NCBI GenBank assembly: GCA_018873245.2
Contig: JAEMBT020000003.1
Span: 476,001 to 540,000 of the forward strand
Source: Archegozetes longisetosus
Lineage: Eukaryota; Arthropoda; Arachnida; Sarcoptiformes; Trhypochthoniidae
DNA length: 64,000 nucleotides
Reading direction: 5' to 3'
Position numbers and translations under genes: made by a program. The notes beneath the pieces were generated by a model. The model ran no database searches. It saw only the letters and a program-made list of their open reading frames with translations, and was not told the DNA's origin. Shown here one piece after another: positions 45,965-58,870 of this stretch (position 1 is its first letter; the number at the start of each line of letters is the position of its first letter).

Positions 45965-46901
45965 ATCTGTATGTAATAAAATGCTTAAATGTTCTTTCTG
46001 TGTGACCATTCGAAAACTTTCTTGTGATCATCATAGAGGAGTCAGACTGATTCCAACGCTTTCGGCCTGATACATAAAGTACTTTTTAAAACTAAAAGTT
46101 AGCGGTCGTATTTTAGATCTGCAGGCTGCTTAGAATAAAATGCTATGTTTAATGAAATAGCTCCAAAACAGATTTTATATTCCCCAGAGTATGATTGTAG
46201 TTTAACGCACAACTCTTTATTTACAATAAAACTTTAAAAAGTTATTTTTATTGATAGCAATAATTTAAGTTGATTTAAAGAATTAATTACATATTGCCTT
46301 TTATGTAATTTATATATTAAAGATATAGTGCTTGCAGAAGAAGCGGTTCTTAAAGCTTAATCAAATCATATTGAAGCTCTGCAACAATACAAGCAAAACC
46401 GGCATAAGCATGATTTATTTATAATCATCAACTGATCCATGACCAAAGATGATGATAATGAAGTCATGTTTATATTGATTTTGCTTGGATTGCTGTAAAG
46501 TTTCAGGATGATCTGATTAAGCTTTGGGAACCGCTTCTTCAGTTAAACTGGTGATATTGGTGGTGATAGTAATGGCAGTGATATCTATCTAAAGACATTT
46601 TATTTGAAAATAACCTCAAAATCTGCGATTGCGGATATGTAAATTATACTTGCGATAACCATATACGAATTATCCTTGACTAGTGATTTTCATTCAGGGG
46701 TTTACTGCAGCCTGCAGATCTAGAATGTGAACAAGTTAGCTACTATTCTATTTTTAAATTTCGAGGATACGCCACTCGATTGAAATACAATACTATTTAA
46801 ATAAATAAAGCATTAAACTAGAAAAAGATATTGCACTAAATACGAGACACTTGCACACAGAACAGACGAACACAACAATAAGTAAAATAAAGTTAAATTT
46901 T
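45965..46901. other. Intergenic, no gene seen
   Basis: AT-rich spacer without supportable features. Confidence 0.35.
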
Positions 46902-47380
46902 TTGGTCATTCTACAGTATACGCCATCGCTGGATCTACTATAGTACACACTACCTAACAGGTTGGGTTGGTTAGGTTGGTTAAATGGGTCAAGCGTGTTA
47001 TGTGAGTTAGTTGAGGATTGACACAATTCAGGAGGATATAAGGGGCTTCTAAATCGCATTTTGATTCTTATTTGGCAGAATATATGTGGCGGCGAAACGT
47101 TGTAGGAATTTACGGTAATAGGGGGGATGGGGTATTTTCTGCAATCTTTGAAGAAATTAAAAAGCAACACACTCTAAATTTTTCAGCTTACCGTAATAGC
47201 TAGCTTTAGTGACATTACTTGTATTTATATTTGTAAAACATTGATCTGATTATCTATTTGTATTCATGATATTCAATAAAAATATACAAATTGGTGCTTT
47301 GAGATGAATTATTTAATTAATCATTGAAGTGATATATACTGTAGTAGGTCCAGGGATGGCGTATACTGTAGAATGACCAA
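46902..47380. mobile_element. 479-bp TIR element
   Basis: Ends ttggtcattctacagtatac and gtatactgtagaatgaccaa, with about 40 bp of inverted match (gccatcgctggatctacta on the left against tagtaggtccagggatggc on the right). No transposase frame; an open frame across the left part has no domain. Confidence 0.8.
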
Positions 47381-47414
47381 GTACTAAGTCTAATTGTAGA
47401 CTAATTTGGGAAAA

Positions 47415-48290
47415 GGGTGGGATGTATCAGTATAGCACCAGTAAATTACCATAAAAGTTTCAGACTTATTTCATTAAAAAGTATGAACTTAAGGTCTGAA
47501 CTTACAAATCTTATTTAAGATTTGATCAAATAAATGATCAGTACTTTAGTCAGACGAGTAAGGATGGGATATGTCCCGATTTCGTCGGGATTGTCCCGAA
47601 TCTTGGTGGACAATCCAGAGTCCCGACGATACCTTAATCGGGACAATGTTTGGTCCCAATAAATAAAGTCTCTGAAATCATATATAATTAAAATTTTTTT
47701 TGCTGCTTATATTATGCATTATTTAAAATAAGCTGTAAAATTATTGCTAATAATTACTATGAATTATTTAGCACATTATTTTGTAGACATACAAACCTTA
47801 TATTAAATTATTTGATGAACAAAATATATTTAAAATCATTGAGTCAGTAATGGCTATACCTGTTGGTAACGATTTCGTGGAGAGGGTTTTCACACACTTA
47901 CACAAGATATGGACCGACGATAGGAATCGATTATCATTACATATAATTAAGGCTGAGATTTATATCACTAATAATTATAATATGAATTGCAGTGAATTTG
48001 CCTCATATGCAAAAACAAATGAATCTCTACTTAAATGTGTAAAATCATCTCAAAAATACAATTATTATAAAATATAGTGTTTATTAGATATTTGTATTGA
48101 AATTTTACTTAAAAAAATAAATGTCCCGATTTTGTCCCGATTTTGTCCCGATTTTGTCCCGATTTCTTTGACTATTTTTAATAAATTGTCCCGATTTGGC
48201 AAAAATTCGTATACCATCTTTACAGACGAGTGTAATAGCCCTATTTTAGAGATTTTACTATTTGGTGCTATACTGATACATCCCCACCGG
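47415..48290. mobile_element. TIR element hosting a hAT insertion
   Basis: Inverted ends ggtgggatgtatcagtatag and ctatactgatacatccccac enclose the hAT element at 47,559-48,222. Removing the insertion would leave a host element of only about 200 bp. Confidence 0.72.
47559..48222 (+). mobile_element. Deleted hAT element with 8-bp duplication and TGTCCCGAT arrays
   Basis: Flanked by cagacgag on both sides (47,551-47,558 and 48,223-48,230). Short ends taaggatgg / ccatcttta. Sub-terminal zones contain repeated tgtcccgat units: scattered at left, and on the right four near-tandem copies from about 48,121 plus a further copy. The interior frame 47,850-48,077 encodes the hAT dimerisation domain (PVGNDFVERVF, KIWTDDRNRLS, NYNMNCSEF) of the ZBED/FAM200-like type. 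The catalytic core is gone. Confidence 0.86.
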
Positions 48291-50477
48291 GAAAAGTTCA
48301 CATGAAAAATATTTTATCAAACAAAATATATAGACCACCTAACTGCATTGAAGAGATAAAAACGCCAACTTATTAGTAACACCTAATTCCCTTGAGTTCT
48401 ATGTTTCACAGATTTAACTCTTATATTTCGTTTTAAAACTGATAGGTTGGGAGATTTCTCATTTTTCACTTCACAGTTTTATCAGAATTTTGATTCATTT
48501 CGATAGTAATGAGAATAGATTTTTTTACTTATTTATGTTAAACTATATCCTTCAATGAACTTATTGATAATCTAAAGTTTATCAATCATTGTCTTTAACT
48601 CAATCACTCGTCTCTTAAGTTCGACCCATGATTGAGTGGTTTTCTATTCTTTCATTTTGCAGTTAATCTATTTTTCTAAACTTTAAAGTAATTATATCTT
48701 GGTGTGAACTTTTTCCATATTAGTCTACAATTAATGAATGGATGACAATAACATTAATAAAGAAAAACTTTGAATCATTTTGAAATCGTTTTGAGCAAAA
48801 AATAATTTGAAATTTCATATTTAAAGTAAGCTTCTATATATCAATGGTTCTAGAAATTCAATGGATTTTCTAGATGAAAGTTTTTAAGAGACGTGATAAG
48901 TACGAAAAATTGGAACTATTGATATATTGAAACTTTTAAATATAAAATTTCAGACTATCTTTTTTAAAAATCAATGTTAATTATATTAACCTGCATTATG
49001 TTATGAGGTATAGATAGTTCAATAAGATATTAAATAAACCTAACCTAACCCCCTCTAAAATAGATAAACTTGGCTTTACCAAGTCGTAACCTAAAGCAAA
49101 CCTGATATGAACGAACGCATCGCAACCTAACCTGTTCTCCCTTCGTTCGTACCGGACTCTGGGTTACAACTCGAGAAATCCAGATTCATCCATTACGAGG
49201 TACTAAACCGAACGAAGATGAATATATTGCTCAGTCAAAGGTTAAAGGTCATGTGGCTGGGTCAAGTTTGGGGTGAATCTTCTCGGCTCATCGAGCTGAA
49301 TTCAGTGATATATATAGTTTGAAATCGCTATATTTTGCCACGGAAACTAAGATCATGCTACCTAGCGGCCATCCTTTATTTATATACCTTTTCGAACATC
49401 ATATGACATGTAATTTATGCTATACAAATATTTTTGAAATCAGTTATTACATAGTCCTGAACCTTCCTCGTTATATCTATTGACAGGTCAACTAAAATGA
49501 AAAATATGAAGCAAACTTAAACAGTTTTCAAACCAAAAACTGTTGATTATTTCTAAATAATTAGTAGAATCTCTAACTGTTTTACTGGCATTAATTTCAT
49601 TTTCTCAATTTTATTTAACAATTCTCCAAACGCTTTGAATATTTGTTTGCCATTTATTTATATATTGCTAATTTTGAATAACATTTCCTTTTCTTAAACA
49701 ATTAAGCTTTAATTCGCATTTTTATCGATATCTCATTAAAATTAATACTTTCTGAGAATCTTTTTTTGTATTTAATTGTTCAATAAGTTGCACCTGATTT
49801 TTGTAATGAACCAAAAAGTGAATGCTTTAATAATGTCTTAATTAGAAGTGAGAAACTGTGAAAGTAATGCAAATATTTTGTCAAGTCTTGTCATGACTCA
49901 TGACTATCAAATAAATAAAGCCATCATTTCTTAATGGTACATAAGGAACGTTAAATAGCAAAACTTTTTAAGCTTATTTGACCGAACAAAATAAAGATTT
50001 TGTTCGACTAGAGAAATTCTTTTTTCGTAAAAAGGTCACATATCAATATGAACTGAACTTATTTTGTTCTCAAACTTGAAATTAGCACATAATCAATGTA
50101 TTATGAACTGATTTGAAATCATATTTCTCTTTAGAGATGATGACCTAATCTTTGTCAGAAATTCGAGGTCAAAAACTGTTATTCAAATTGAGTGACAAAA
50201 TTGTGCCAAAGCTTCAATCATTGATTAACGAAGTCAAATCAAAGCTCATTAAATAGCTGCAATATTGATTATCAAAGGCATTTTTTATAGACTTTGCCGA
50301 ACAATTAGTTAATCAAATATAGAGATAAGATAATTGGACCGGAGTTATTCACTTCATTATTTTGATTGCCAATCGACTTTTGGCAGGGATTTCAGTGTCA
50401 AAATCAGTCCAGGATAAATGAGAGTCTGATTTCGAAGTAAAAAACCTATCACTTATTAAGTTGTTTTGACATTTTTT
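48291..50477. other. Intergenic, no gene seen
   Basis: Contains a short cctaacctaacc word near 49,040 and a slightly G+C-richer patch at 49,060-49,300 of unknown origin. Confidence 0.35.
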
Positions 50478-50485
50478 TATATAAG
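50478..50485 (+). promoter_or_regulatory. TATA-like box before dihydrodiol dehydrogenase A
   Basis: tatataag type sequence about 105 bp before the ATG; paralog B has tatatac at a roughly similar place (about 53,414). Weak support in AT-rich DNA. Confidence 0.3.
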
Positions 50486-50587
50486 TTTCAGTTTTCATTA
50501 AAGCATTCTGTTATTAAAATAATTTTTTAACCCCATATTTTGTTTAGTTAGTTTTGAGCTGAAGTTCTGAAACAAAATTCGTGAATT

Positions 50588-51828
50588 ATGGCCACAAAAT
50601 GGGGTGTTTTAAGTGCTGGTAAAATTAGTTACGACTTCGTTGCTGCTGTTAGAAGCTTTCCAGAGGGTGACCATGAGGTAAGACAACATATACAGAGTTA
50701 TCTAATAATGATTTAATCAATTTTTTCTCGAATTCACATGAAGTTTGTTGCGGTGGCAGCGCGTGAATTGAAGTCAGCGCAAGAATTTGCAACATTACAG
50801 AAAATCCCAAAAGCGTACGGATCTTATGAAGAATTGGCAAAAGATCCAGATGTTGAAGTTGTTTATATCGGGGCTATAAATACTGCTCACTTATCAACTG
50901 CTAAACTAATGCTCGAACACGGCAAACATGTCTTATGTGAAAAGCCATTGATTATGAATTTGAAACGTGAGATAACGTTCTGTAAATTTTAATTAGTTAA
51001 AACCACGTTAATTTTTATTTTTTAAATCAAGAATTAGTTTAGAGTTTGATTTCTATAATTAAATGTTATTATCATAAAGAAACCAAAGAATTGTTTGCTT
51101 TGGCGGAATCAAATAAGTTATTCATAATGGAAGCGATTTGGTCTCGATTTCTACCTTCTTATGAGTTTGTCTTTGATCAGATCAAGAAAGGAGTTATCGG
51201 AGATGTATACCATGTGGACGCAAGCCTAGGCTTTAAGATTGAGAACGTTGAGCGTGTGGCTAAGAAAGCATTAGGAGGTGGAACTATTCTTGATCTGGGA
51301 GTCTATGTTATCAATATTGTTGAACAGGTCTATAATGGAGAAGTGCCAGAGAAAATCAATGCGATCGGACATTTGAATAGTGATGGGGTCGATTTAAGTG
51401 TTTCAGCGGCTCTTAAGTTCAAGAATGGTAGAACTGCTACGATTGCGACTCATAGTCAGGTCCAGTTATCGAATGAGGCGCACATTGTCGGTACCAAAGG
51501 AATTATTAAAGTATTGATCAATTTAAGAAATTGAAAAAACTTTATTTGATTTCAATTCAAAACTTTTTCCCAGATTGCGTCCAGTTTTCAGAGTGCAGAG
51601 AGAGTCTATGTAAATGATGTTTTGCATGAGTTTAAGTTTCCTCCGACTGTATTGCCAATGAATTTTGGAGGAAGTTCTGGACTTAGGTATCAGGCCAATG
51701 AAGTCAGGAACTGCATTAAGGCTAAAAAGTTAGAGAGCGACAGAATGCCTCATAAAGACTCTGCAATTATCTCTACTATTCAAGATGAATTGAGAAAACA
51801 AGTTGGTGTTAAATATGATGTCGATTAA
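50588..51828 (+). CDS. DHDH: Trans-1,2-dihydrobenzene-1,2-diol dehydrogenase-like oxidoreductase, paralog A
   Basis: Four exons, 50588-50677, 50744-50966, 51080-51510 and 51574-51828, make 332 residues, the same as the vertebrate enzyme's size class. It belongs to the Gfo/Idh/MocA family. Residues 1-30 open the Rossmann fold (KWGVLSAGKIS), CEKP provides the conserved Lys97, TAHL gives His79, MEAIWSRF the substrate-pocket Trp125, and ILDLGVY Asp176 and Tyr180; numbering coincides with mammalian dimeric dihydrodiol dehydrogenase. The family oxidises trans-dihydrodiols and D-xylose with NADP+ and reduces dicarbonyls. Cytosolic, with no signal peptide. AATAAA at 51,896-51,901. A tandem paralog follows 1.65 kb downstream. 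Confidence 0.93.
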
Positions 51829-53479
51829 ATTGAAACTAATTCAACAATTTAGCTTTCTTTTGTAATTGAAGCTGAAGTTTTCAAACTTCTAAACCAATAA
51901 AAAATGAATGACAATTTTACGATACATAATGTTAAACAATATACCTAATGATACTTTTCAAATATATATATGCATATATTTAATAAAAATTTTCAGGATA
52001 AATGAATGCGTTTTTGAAGAAAAGTCTAACGTTTAAGTTTATGACTATAATATGCATTGAACACAACTTTTAAGTTGAGTGGGAATCCCAATTACTAATA
52101 GTTTAGAACTAATCCTCATTTCATATCTCTATCGAACTTTTGGCTTGATCAGTACAGTACAGGTTTATATAAATGAGAGTTAGCGCTAACAGCCATTTGC
52201 AAAGTATGCAAATCGTTCATATTTATGTTGCTTGTATTTAAAGACATTATCTATTATACTAGTATCTCCTCTTAAATTAATTGCTCTTCAATTTAATGTG
52301 TTTAACCGTAAGTTAAAAGGTTTACTATTTTTATCATTATAGTTAGTCTCAAAACTTTACGCGATAAGACTTATCAACAACTTATCTCTATTTTTTTCAT
52401 TTATTAAGAGTTGAATTAAAGTTAAAACCTATGCGTGTATATGTCTCGATGTATACCTTTTAGCATATTAGCTTTAAATCTAAGGCTTTTCTTCAAAAAA
52501 GGCATTCAAATGCTCTTAAGTTTTGTTATTTATAGATCACATTTGGAACCCAACAAAATTATAGCAAAACTTATTGTATCAAAAAATATGATTATACAGG
52601 AATTGTGTTGCTATTAAGTGATTGATTTGCCAAAACTAATTATGATCTGATTGGAGTATTATCACTTTATGTCAATCTAGTCATAACAAACTCTTGGTCC
52701 ACCTTTAGTGATGGAAAGTCTTTCGAGAGTTACTTTGATTGAAGTTAGTAAGTTCTTCATCGGATTTTAGTGTCAGTTTTCTGCTTATCAACTGAACTCT
52801 ATTCTCTAATCACGTGTCACAAAAGTTTTGAGTAGTACATAAAAGCACTAAACTTAGAAAATAGTTTTCAATAATGACCGATATAGATTTTTTATTCAAC
52901 ATAATGATTTAAATTAAACTATTTTTGTTCAGAAAGAGAGCGGACATGGATTGAACCAGAATTTTTAATGATCTAATGTTAAGTGAATAGTGAACTCATT
53001 GAATTTCAAGTCCTGCTTTTCATTTGAGGTTATGGTCTGATCCTAACCAGGATTATTTATTACCTTTCCGGAAAATTCAGGTATATTTATCAGATTCGGA
53101 TAGATATGAATTCAGACTGATAGGCAAGAGTTTCATAAGAACCTTCATAAGTGTTTTTGGAGGTCATTAAATAGACGTAAAGTCGATTACAGAATCAGTA
53201 CTACAGAGTTTGACAATAAATTTATCATTAAAGTAAAGATAAGATAATTAGGTAGGAAGGAATTGTATCATAACTAATTGTCAATTTTCATCACCGAAGT
53301 TAATATGAGTTCATAATCCTAATCAGTTGCAGTATAAAAATGCGCAAATTTTTTAATAGTAATAAATAAATTAATTAATTAAAAAATTTTTTCGAGCTTT
53401 AATTTGACCTTTTTATATACAAAAGTTTTCTCTTATTCTGTTATTAAAATTAGGATAAAATTCTTAAAATCAAAGTATA
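51829..53479. other. Spacer between the two dehydrogenase genes
   Basis: No gene seen; holds the promoter of paralog B. Not obviously a copy of the DNA upstream of paralog A except immediately before the ATG. Confidence 0.4.
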
Positions 53480-54730
53480 ATGGCAACAAAATGGGGCGTC
53501 TTGAGTGCTGGCAACATAAGCCATGATTTTGTCGGTGCAGTTAGAAGCTTACCAGAAGGTGATCATCAAGTAAGACATTATATACGAATATAATATCGTG
53601 GCTTTTGATAAAATTATGATTTCTTCTAAATCAACATTAAGTTTGTTGCGGTGGCAGCGCGTGAGTTGAAGTCAGCGCAAGAATTCGCTACATTACAGAA
53701 AATCCCAAAAGCATACGGATCCTATGAAGAGCTTGCAAAAGATGCGAATGTGGAAGTGGTTTATATCGGAGCTATAAATACAATCCATCTACCAGCTGCT
53801 AAACTAATGCTCGAACACGGAAAACACGTCTTGTGTGAAAAACCGTTCACTTTGAACCTGAAACGTATGAAAAATAGTGTCCAAAAAACTTGTCTTCTAC
53901 TAGCATTCATTCAATTCTTTATAGTCTCAATATATGAATTGAAATCATGTTAATTTTAGTTTGAAAACTTTTTCCCTTTTAAAGAAACCAAGGAATTATT
54001 CTCCTTGGCGGAATCAAAGAAACTATTCATAATGGAAGCGATTTGGTCTCGATTTCTACCTTCCTATGAGTTTGTCTTCGATCAAATCAAGAAAGGAGTC
54101 ATCGGAGATATATATCATGTCAATACGACCATGGGTTTCAAACTAGATGGGATTCCAAATATGGTTAAGAAAGAATTAGGTGGCGGATCAATACTGGGTC
54201 TAGGTGTCTACGCTATTAATATTGTTGAGCAAGTTTTCAACTCAGAAATGCCAGAAAAGATAGAAGCGAACGGACATCTCAATGAAAACGGTGTTGATTT
54301 GAGTGTTTCTGCAGCTCTCAAGTTCAAAAATGGTAGAACTGCTTCGATTGCGACTCATAGTGACGTTCAATTAGTAAATGAGGCGCATATTGTTGGAACT
54401 AAAGGAATTATTAAAGTACTGATTTATTTCATATTTAGAGATTGATTTATAAAATTGTTTACAATTATTTTATAGATCGCGTCCAACTTTCAGGGCGCAG
54501 AGAAAGTCTATGTTAATGATCTTTTGCATGAATTTAAGTTCCCTTCAACTGTAATACCTATGAATTTAGTCGGAAGTTCTGGTTTGAGATACCAAGCCAA
54601 TGAGGTCAGAAAATGTATTAAGGCCGGAAAAATAGAAAGTGATAGATTGCCACATAAGGATTCTATAATTATTGCTACAATTGAGGATGAGTTGAGAAGA
54701 CAAATAGGGGTTAGGTATGATGTCGATTGA
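53480..54730 (+). CDS. DHDH: Dihydrodiol dehydrogenase-like oxidoreductase, paralog B, Asp176 replaced by Gly
   Basis: Exons 53480-53569, 53642-53864, 53985-54415 and 54476-54730 have exactly the lengths of paralog A's exons (90, 223, 431 and 255 nt), giving 332 residues in an intact frame. His79 (TIHL), Lys97 (CEKP), Trp125 (MEAIWSRF) and Tyr180 are kept. The motif ILDLGVY has become ILGLGVY (codon GGT for GAT), so Asp176, conserved in the family's active-site pocket, is Gly. Surrounding substitutions are mostly conservative, so the gene has been under coding constraint. Altered substrate use or a loss of catalysis are both possible. An AATAAA begins 3 nt after the stop codon (54,733-54,738). 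Confidence 0.92.
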
Positions 54731-55961
54731 GTAATAAACAAAGATTTTTGTAACTGCTTTTCAAACTTATTAACGAGTATTCCTCAATTCTCACAAGATC
54801 AAAAGCGTATTGACTTTAATCGTTGTTAGTTTGAAAATAAATAATACTTGATAAAGTGTTTTGGAAGATAATTCGGAATTTTTAAATATGCAATTAAAGT
54901 TCTTTGAAAAATATTTTCAAATTAGATAAAAAATATTACAGTTCTATAGAGAATTTTATTTTTTAAAATTTAAACTAAACTTAACTTTAAAATTTAAGTT
55001 GTTTAGACTGATATTCAAGTCTGAAGTTATGCGAATAATGAACAGACCTGAAATGGAATGAATACAATTGTGACAAACAATTTATCCGCTAATCACCTCT
55101 ATAGAATCGGTTTAACTTTTATTTCTGTGGGATTAATAGCCTAGAAAAGTTTTAAAATCCTTTGCTCATTTTTATCATAATCTCATCGTATTTGGCTCGA
55201 AGTTTTATTGCATTACTTATTTCAGAAGAAAATGAAAAGTTTTCATATTAATCCACGACTGTACTCACACAATACTATACATTGTTTATACAGTTTTGAA
55301 AGTTTTAACGACAAAATTTTCCCATACATACAACATAATAATAAAAAATTATTTATAATACAAAGATTGTATATCTTTATGTTCATGAATACTCTAAAAG
55401 ATTGCTAAACTTTATCGGTGTCTGTTTTCCATTAACAAATTTGGATTTATAGACCAATTAAGGCCTAGTCTTGGTTGACCTCAATTTATCTTCATTTATT
55501 GCGGAAATCTGAATATATGCCTTCGCCCATACATGTAGTATCGTAAACTTGAAATATAAAATTGTTTAGTGATTAAAACATAAAAATCCAAAGTATAAAA
55601 TTAATTGAAATTAACTATGAGTTATTAAGGGTAAAAATCTTTTTAGAATTATTTACTTCTATACTTTTAATGAATGATAAAAATTCAGTCTATTCTTATT
55701 GTCAATTAAACTCTTTGGTAAAGTAGGCCATAGGAAGCCGTGATGATGCAGGCTACAATTTCATTTAGTTTCCGTCTTTGATCTGGATGAAAGTGACATA
55801 TTTTAAGTTTTTAAAGCATCTGGATCGAATGGCGAAGATCCTATGTTGCGATAAAAAACCATTTCTGAGATATAGTATAAAACCTAACCAAATCTAACTT
55901 AAACGAAGGTCACATAAATCTTCGATGACCAATTAATTGAGAGATACGATCAAAGGGGATC
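54731..55961. other. Intergenic, no gene seen
   Basis: AT-rich spacer between paralog B and a large nested repeat. Nothing supportable. Confidence 0.35.
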
Positions 55962-56267
55962 GACTATAGTAAAGTGGACGAGTATGTTCCCGACATCATA
56001 GACTCATAAATTATACATCGTTGGACTCATCTTAACCATACGAGTCGATTAAGATCATACTCGAGGTCATCCGAGATCAATACGAAAATTTGAGTTTTCG
56101 ATCTAATAAGTCGAATTTCGATTCGAGCTTTATTTAAAAAATAGAATATAACAAACTGAAGAAATATTAAGCATATGTAATATTAAGATCACTTTCTTGG
56201 TCATTTGCAGCCCATTTTCTTCTAATTTCATCAACATAGCTATATAATTTATTTATATCCCGTTTTC

Positions 56268-57376
56268 TACTGATGAGCGAGTCCGGATCTCAAGACGGTT
56301 AAAGATCTGAAGTCCTAAAATCCGAGACCGAGTCCTTATATTTGGCAGAGGTCCAGGTCCGGGTCCGAGTCTGAGCTCGGGTCTTTGATAAAGACTTCAG
56401 GTCCTGGACTCGGACTCCCTTTAAAACTAAAAAATTAACATTAGACTAAACATTTTCATTCAAAAATTTTAACTTTTATTAAATCATTGATAATAAGATC
56501 AACAAATATTAATATAATATTAATAATTTATTTTAAACTTGCAAAATAAGGGATCATGAAATGAGATATACACAAGGTCTAACAGAATTAACGCTCAATT
56601 GACTTCTCTTTTTGCTGATCAAATCTCCAGTTTTGAAAAAAAAACACTTTATGCTGGAATAATAAGTATTTTGAATGCAAACTGTGAAAGATAAGGAAAT
56701 TCTAAACAATTTTTTCCACCAAAACAGAGGCTCAGTTTTCCAATCAGCGATAAGCAAACTTAAATAATTTTCAAATTCATCGTATGTTTCAACTCTTATC
56801 TTTTTATAAATTTAAAGAACAAAACATTTAAACTTTCAATTTGAATTGGAATGACCTGATGATAATTTTACTTGAAAAAATCAACAAATACTTGTTTTAC
56901 AGTTTAATCATTCTCATAGAAATCGAGTTTCAAGCGAAGGTCAAGTATAACAGCAAATTTTGTGATATCAGTTTCAAGTAAATCTTTATACTTATCAAAC
57001 CTCAAAAGCATATTCTCAGCATAAAGTTTAATCGAACTGTTACTTGAATTATTGTGATCATTTAATTGTTAATAAAAAGTTTGAGAATTAGCAAAATTAA
57101 GCATATGTTTACATATTTAGATCGTGATATAAGTTTGTTGCCTCTTTGAATGGTTTCAAAAAGTCACTCAATTCCTCGCATAAAAGCCAATCATTATCAG
57201 ATATTTCACTTACAGATTTGTTTAGTATCGGAGTCAGGGTCTTAAAACCCGAGTCTTAAAGACTTGAAGGACCAAGGTTCCGAGTCCGGGTCCGAGTCCA
57301 GGTCCTGGGTTAGAGGTCCAGGTCCCAGGTTCAAGTCTTTCAAAAAGACCTGAAGACTTGAACCTGCTCATCAGTA
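56268..57376 (-). mobile_element. Degenerate hAT transposon with GACCTGG-rich ends, copy 2
   Basis: Ends tactgatgagc and gctcatcagta as in the element at 3.2-4.4 kb, but the interior is inverted relative to it. The minus strand retains the transposase C-terminus: TEPLFWWKKLFRIS, then FFKTGDLISKKRSQLSVNSV and CVYLIS (56,757-56,554). Sub-terminal gaggtccaggtcc-type arrays fill both ends. Flanking 8-mers (ccgttttc / ccgcccaa) do not match. Confidence 0.8.
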
Positions 57377-57399
57377 CCGCCCAACATTTCTTTTTTTAT

Positions 57400-57590
57400 A
57401 GTGACACATACCCGCGTATGGGGCCCAGAGACGGTAGCTCAATCGCTACAGGGGATGCTTGCCAACCGATCCAGTCGAGGAAGGTAAGGCGCCACTGGAC
57501 CCGAACCTGGGACTTTCCACCAGAGTCGACTTCTCATGCCACCACATCCCTGCGACCCTCTCTTCTTCAAAGTGGGTGAGTATCTTGAAA
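57400..57590 (-). repeat. Possible tRNA-derived SINE fragment
   Basis: On the minus strand, ccaggttcgggtccagtggc carries a good RNA polymerase III B-box (GGTTCG..TCC), preceded by ggtggcatgagaagtcgact where a degenerate A-box and tRNA-like D/anticodon region would lie. G+C-rich compared with its surroundings. No intact tRNA cloverleaf could be drawn. Confidence 0.35.
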
Positions 57591-58224
57591 TAGAAAAATA
57601 GTGTTTACAGCTTTTATTTTTATTTAGTTTGTTTTATTCGCCTTAAGAGCAAAACGCTAATCAATTTTTAGTTTGATAATAATAGATGTATCTTGAAATA
57701 GAATTTGCAGTTTTACATCTTTTATTTGTCCTAAGTTTTTAGTTGATAACATTACAGTTACAGTGTAAGTAAATTTCCAGTTGGCTGAAAGATAAATATA
57801 TATGTATTATTTACCTAAATTGCAAAAATGTGTAGATATTTTGATGTAAACATGAATATTTTCCATTGAGCTAAAAATAGTGAGTTTAGGACACCAAAAA
57901 AGTATAAAAGCAAAGTGATCTGTTATTAAAAACAGTCTTATTTTTTACTTTGTACTTATAGTATGTAGGAAATACAATAATAAATCAACCGTAATCGTAT
58001 TGTTTATATATTTATATCAATAAAGAACATTATAGAAAAAAGTTATAATTTAACTTTCTATCGAGCCTGCCAGACAGTTTGATAGGATAATAGGTAAAAA
58101 CGGATTGGAATTTCACATTGAGGTCCTCGATTCCAATTCGTTCAATTTGAGCACACATATACGAAAGACTACACAAAACATTTAGATCGGGTTTTTCGTA
58201 TTTAAATGTTCCTCGTCACAAAAA

Positions 58225-58870
58225 TAAATGTAACGGTATGTTCCCGATGTAGACATAAATTATACATCATTGGAATCTTCCTGACCATACTAATCGAATG
58301 ATTCATGCTCGAAGTCATTAAAATTCATTCAACGTCATTAAAAATTTTTCGCCTTTGAATGTCGAATTTCGAGTTTGACTCTAATACAGAGTTTATTTCA
58401 ATTTAAAAATTTATAAAATTATTCGCTTGAAATAATTTCAGACATAATTACTAGGAGATACTGCTTAAAAGCTTTTTCGTGTTGTCATGTTAGATCATAA
58501 TAAGATCCTTGGAGTCATAATCATCAAGTTATGGCTTGTTAGTTCACGAGACTAAGAATCGAAGATCTTATTACTATCACAGAATTTTTTAACATTATAA
58601 TAGTTTTGTTGATAAATATCTATCCAACCTAAAAAATTTAATCTATCTAAAATCATTTCAACCGAGTAATCTTGGTAATATTATAAATTTTGAAATTGAA
58701 ATACACTCTGTATTAGAGTTAAACCGGAAATTCGACATTCAAAGTCCAAAAAATTTAAATGGCGTTGAATGAATTTGAATGGCCTCGAGTATGAACTCAT
58801 TCGATTAGTATGGTCAGGAAAATTCCAATGATGTATAATTTATGTCTAAATCGGGAATGTACTCATCTAC
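58225..58870. mobile_element. Family J, inner copy
   Basis: Left ggtatgttcccgatgtagac, right atgtctaaatcgggaatgta. Inverted arms of about 170 bp (tacatcattggaat, gactctaatacagagt). Shares its terminal sequence with the outer 3.2-kb element that contains it. Confidence 0.75.

Noticed and set aside
46793-47170. 125-codon minus-strand frame
   Set aside because: Overlaps the TIR element at 46.9-47.4 kb and lacks any domain, signal peptide or splice support.
57400-57590. tRNA gene
   Set aside because: B-box is good but no acceptor stem or anticodon arm can be formed; kept only as a possible SINE.
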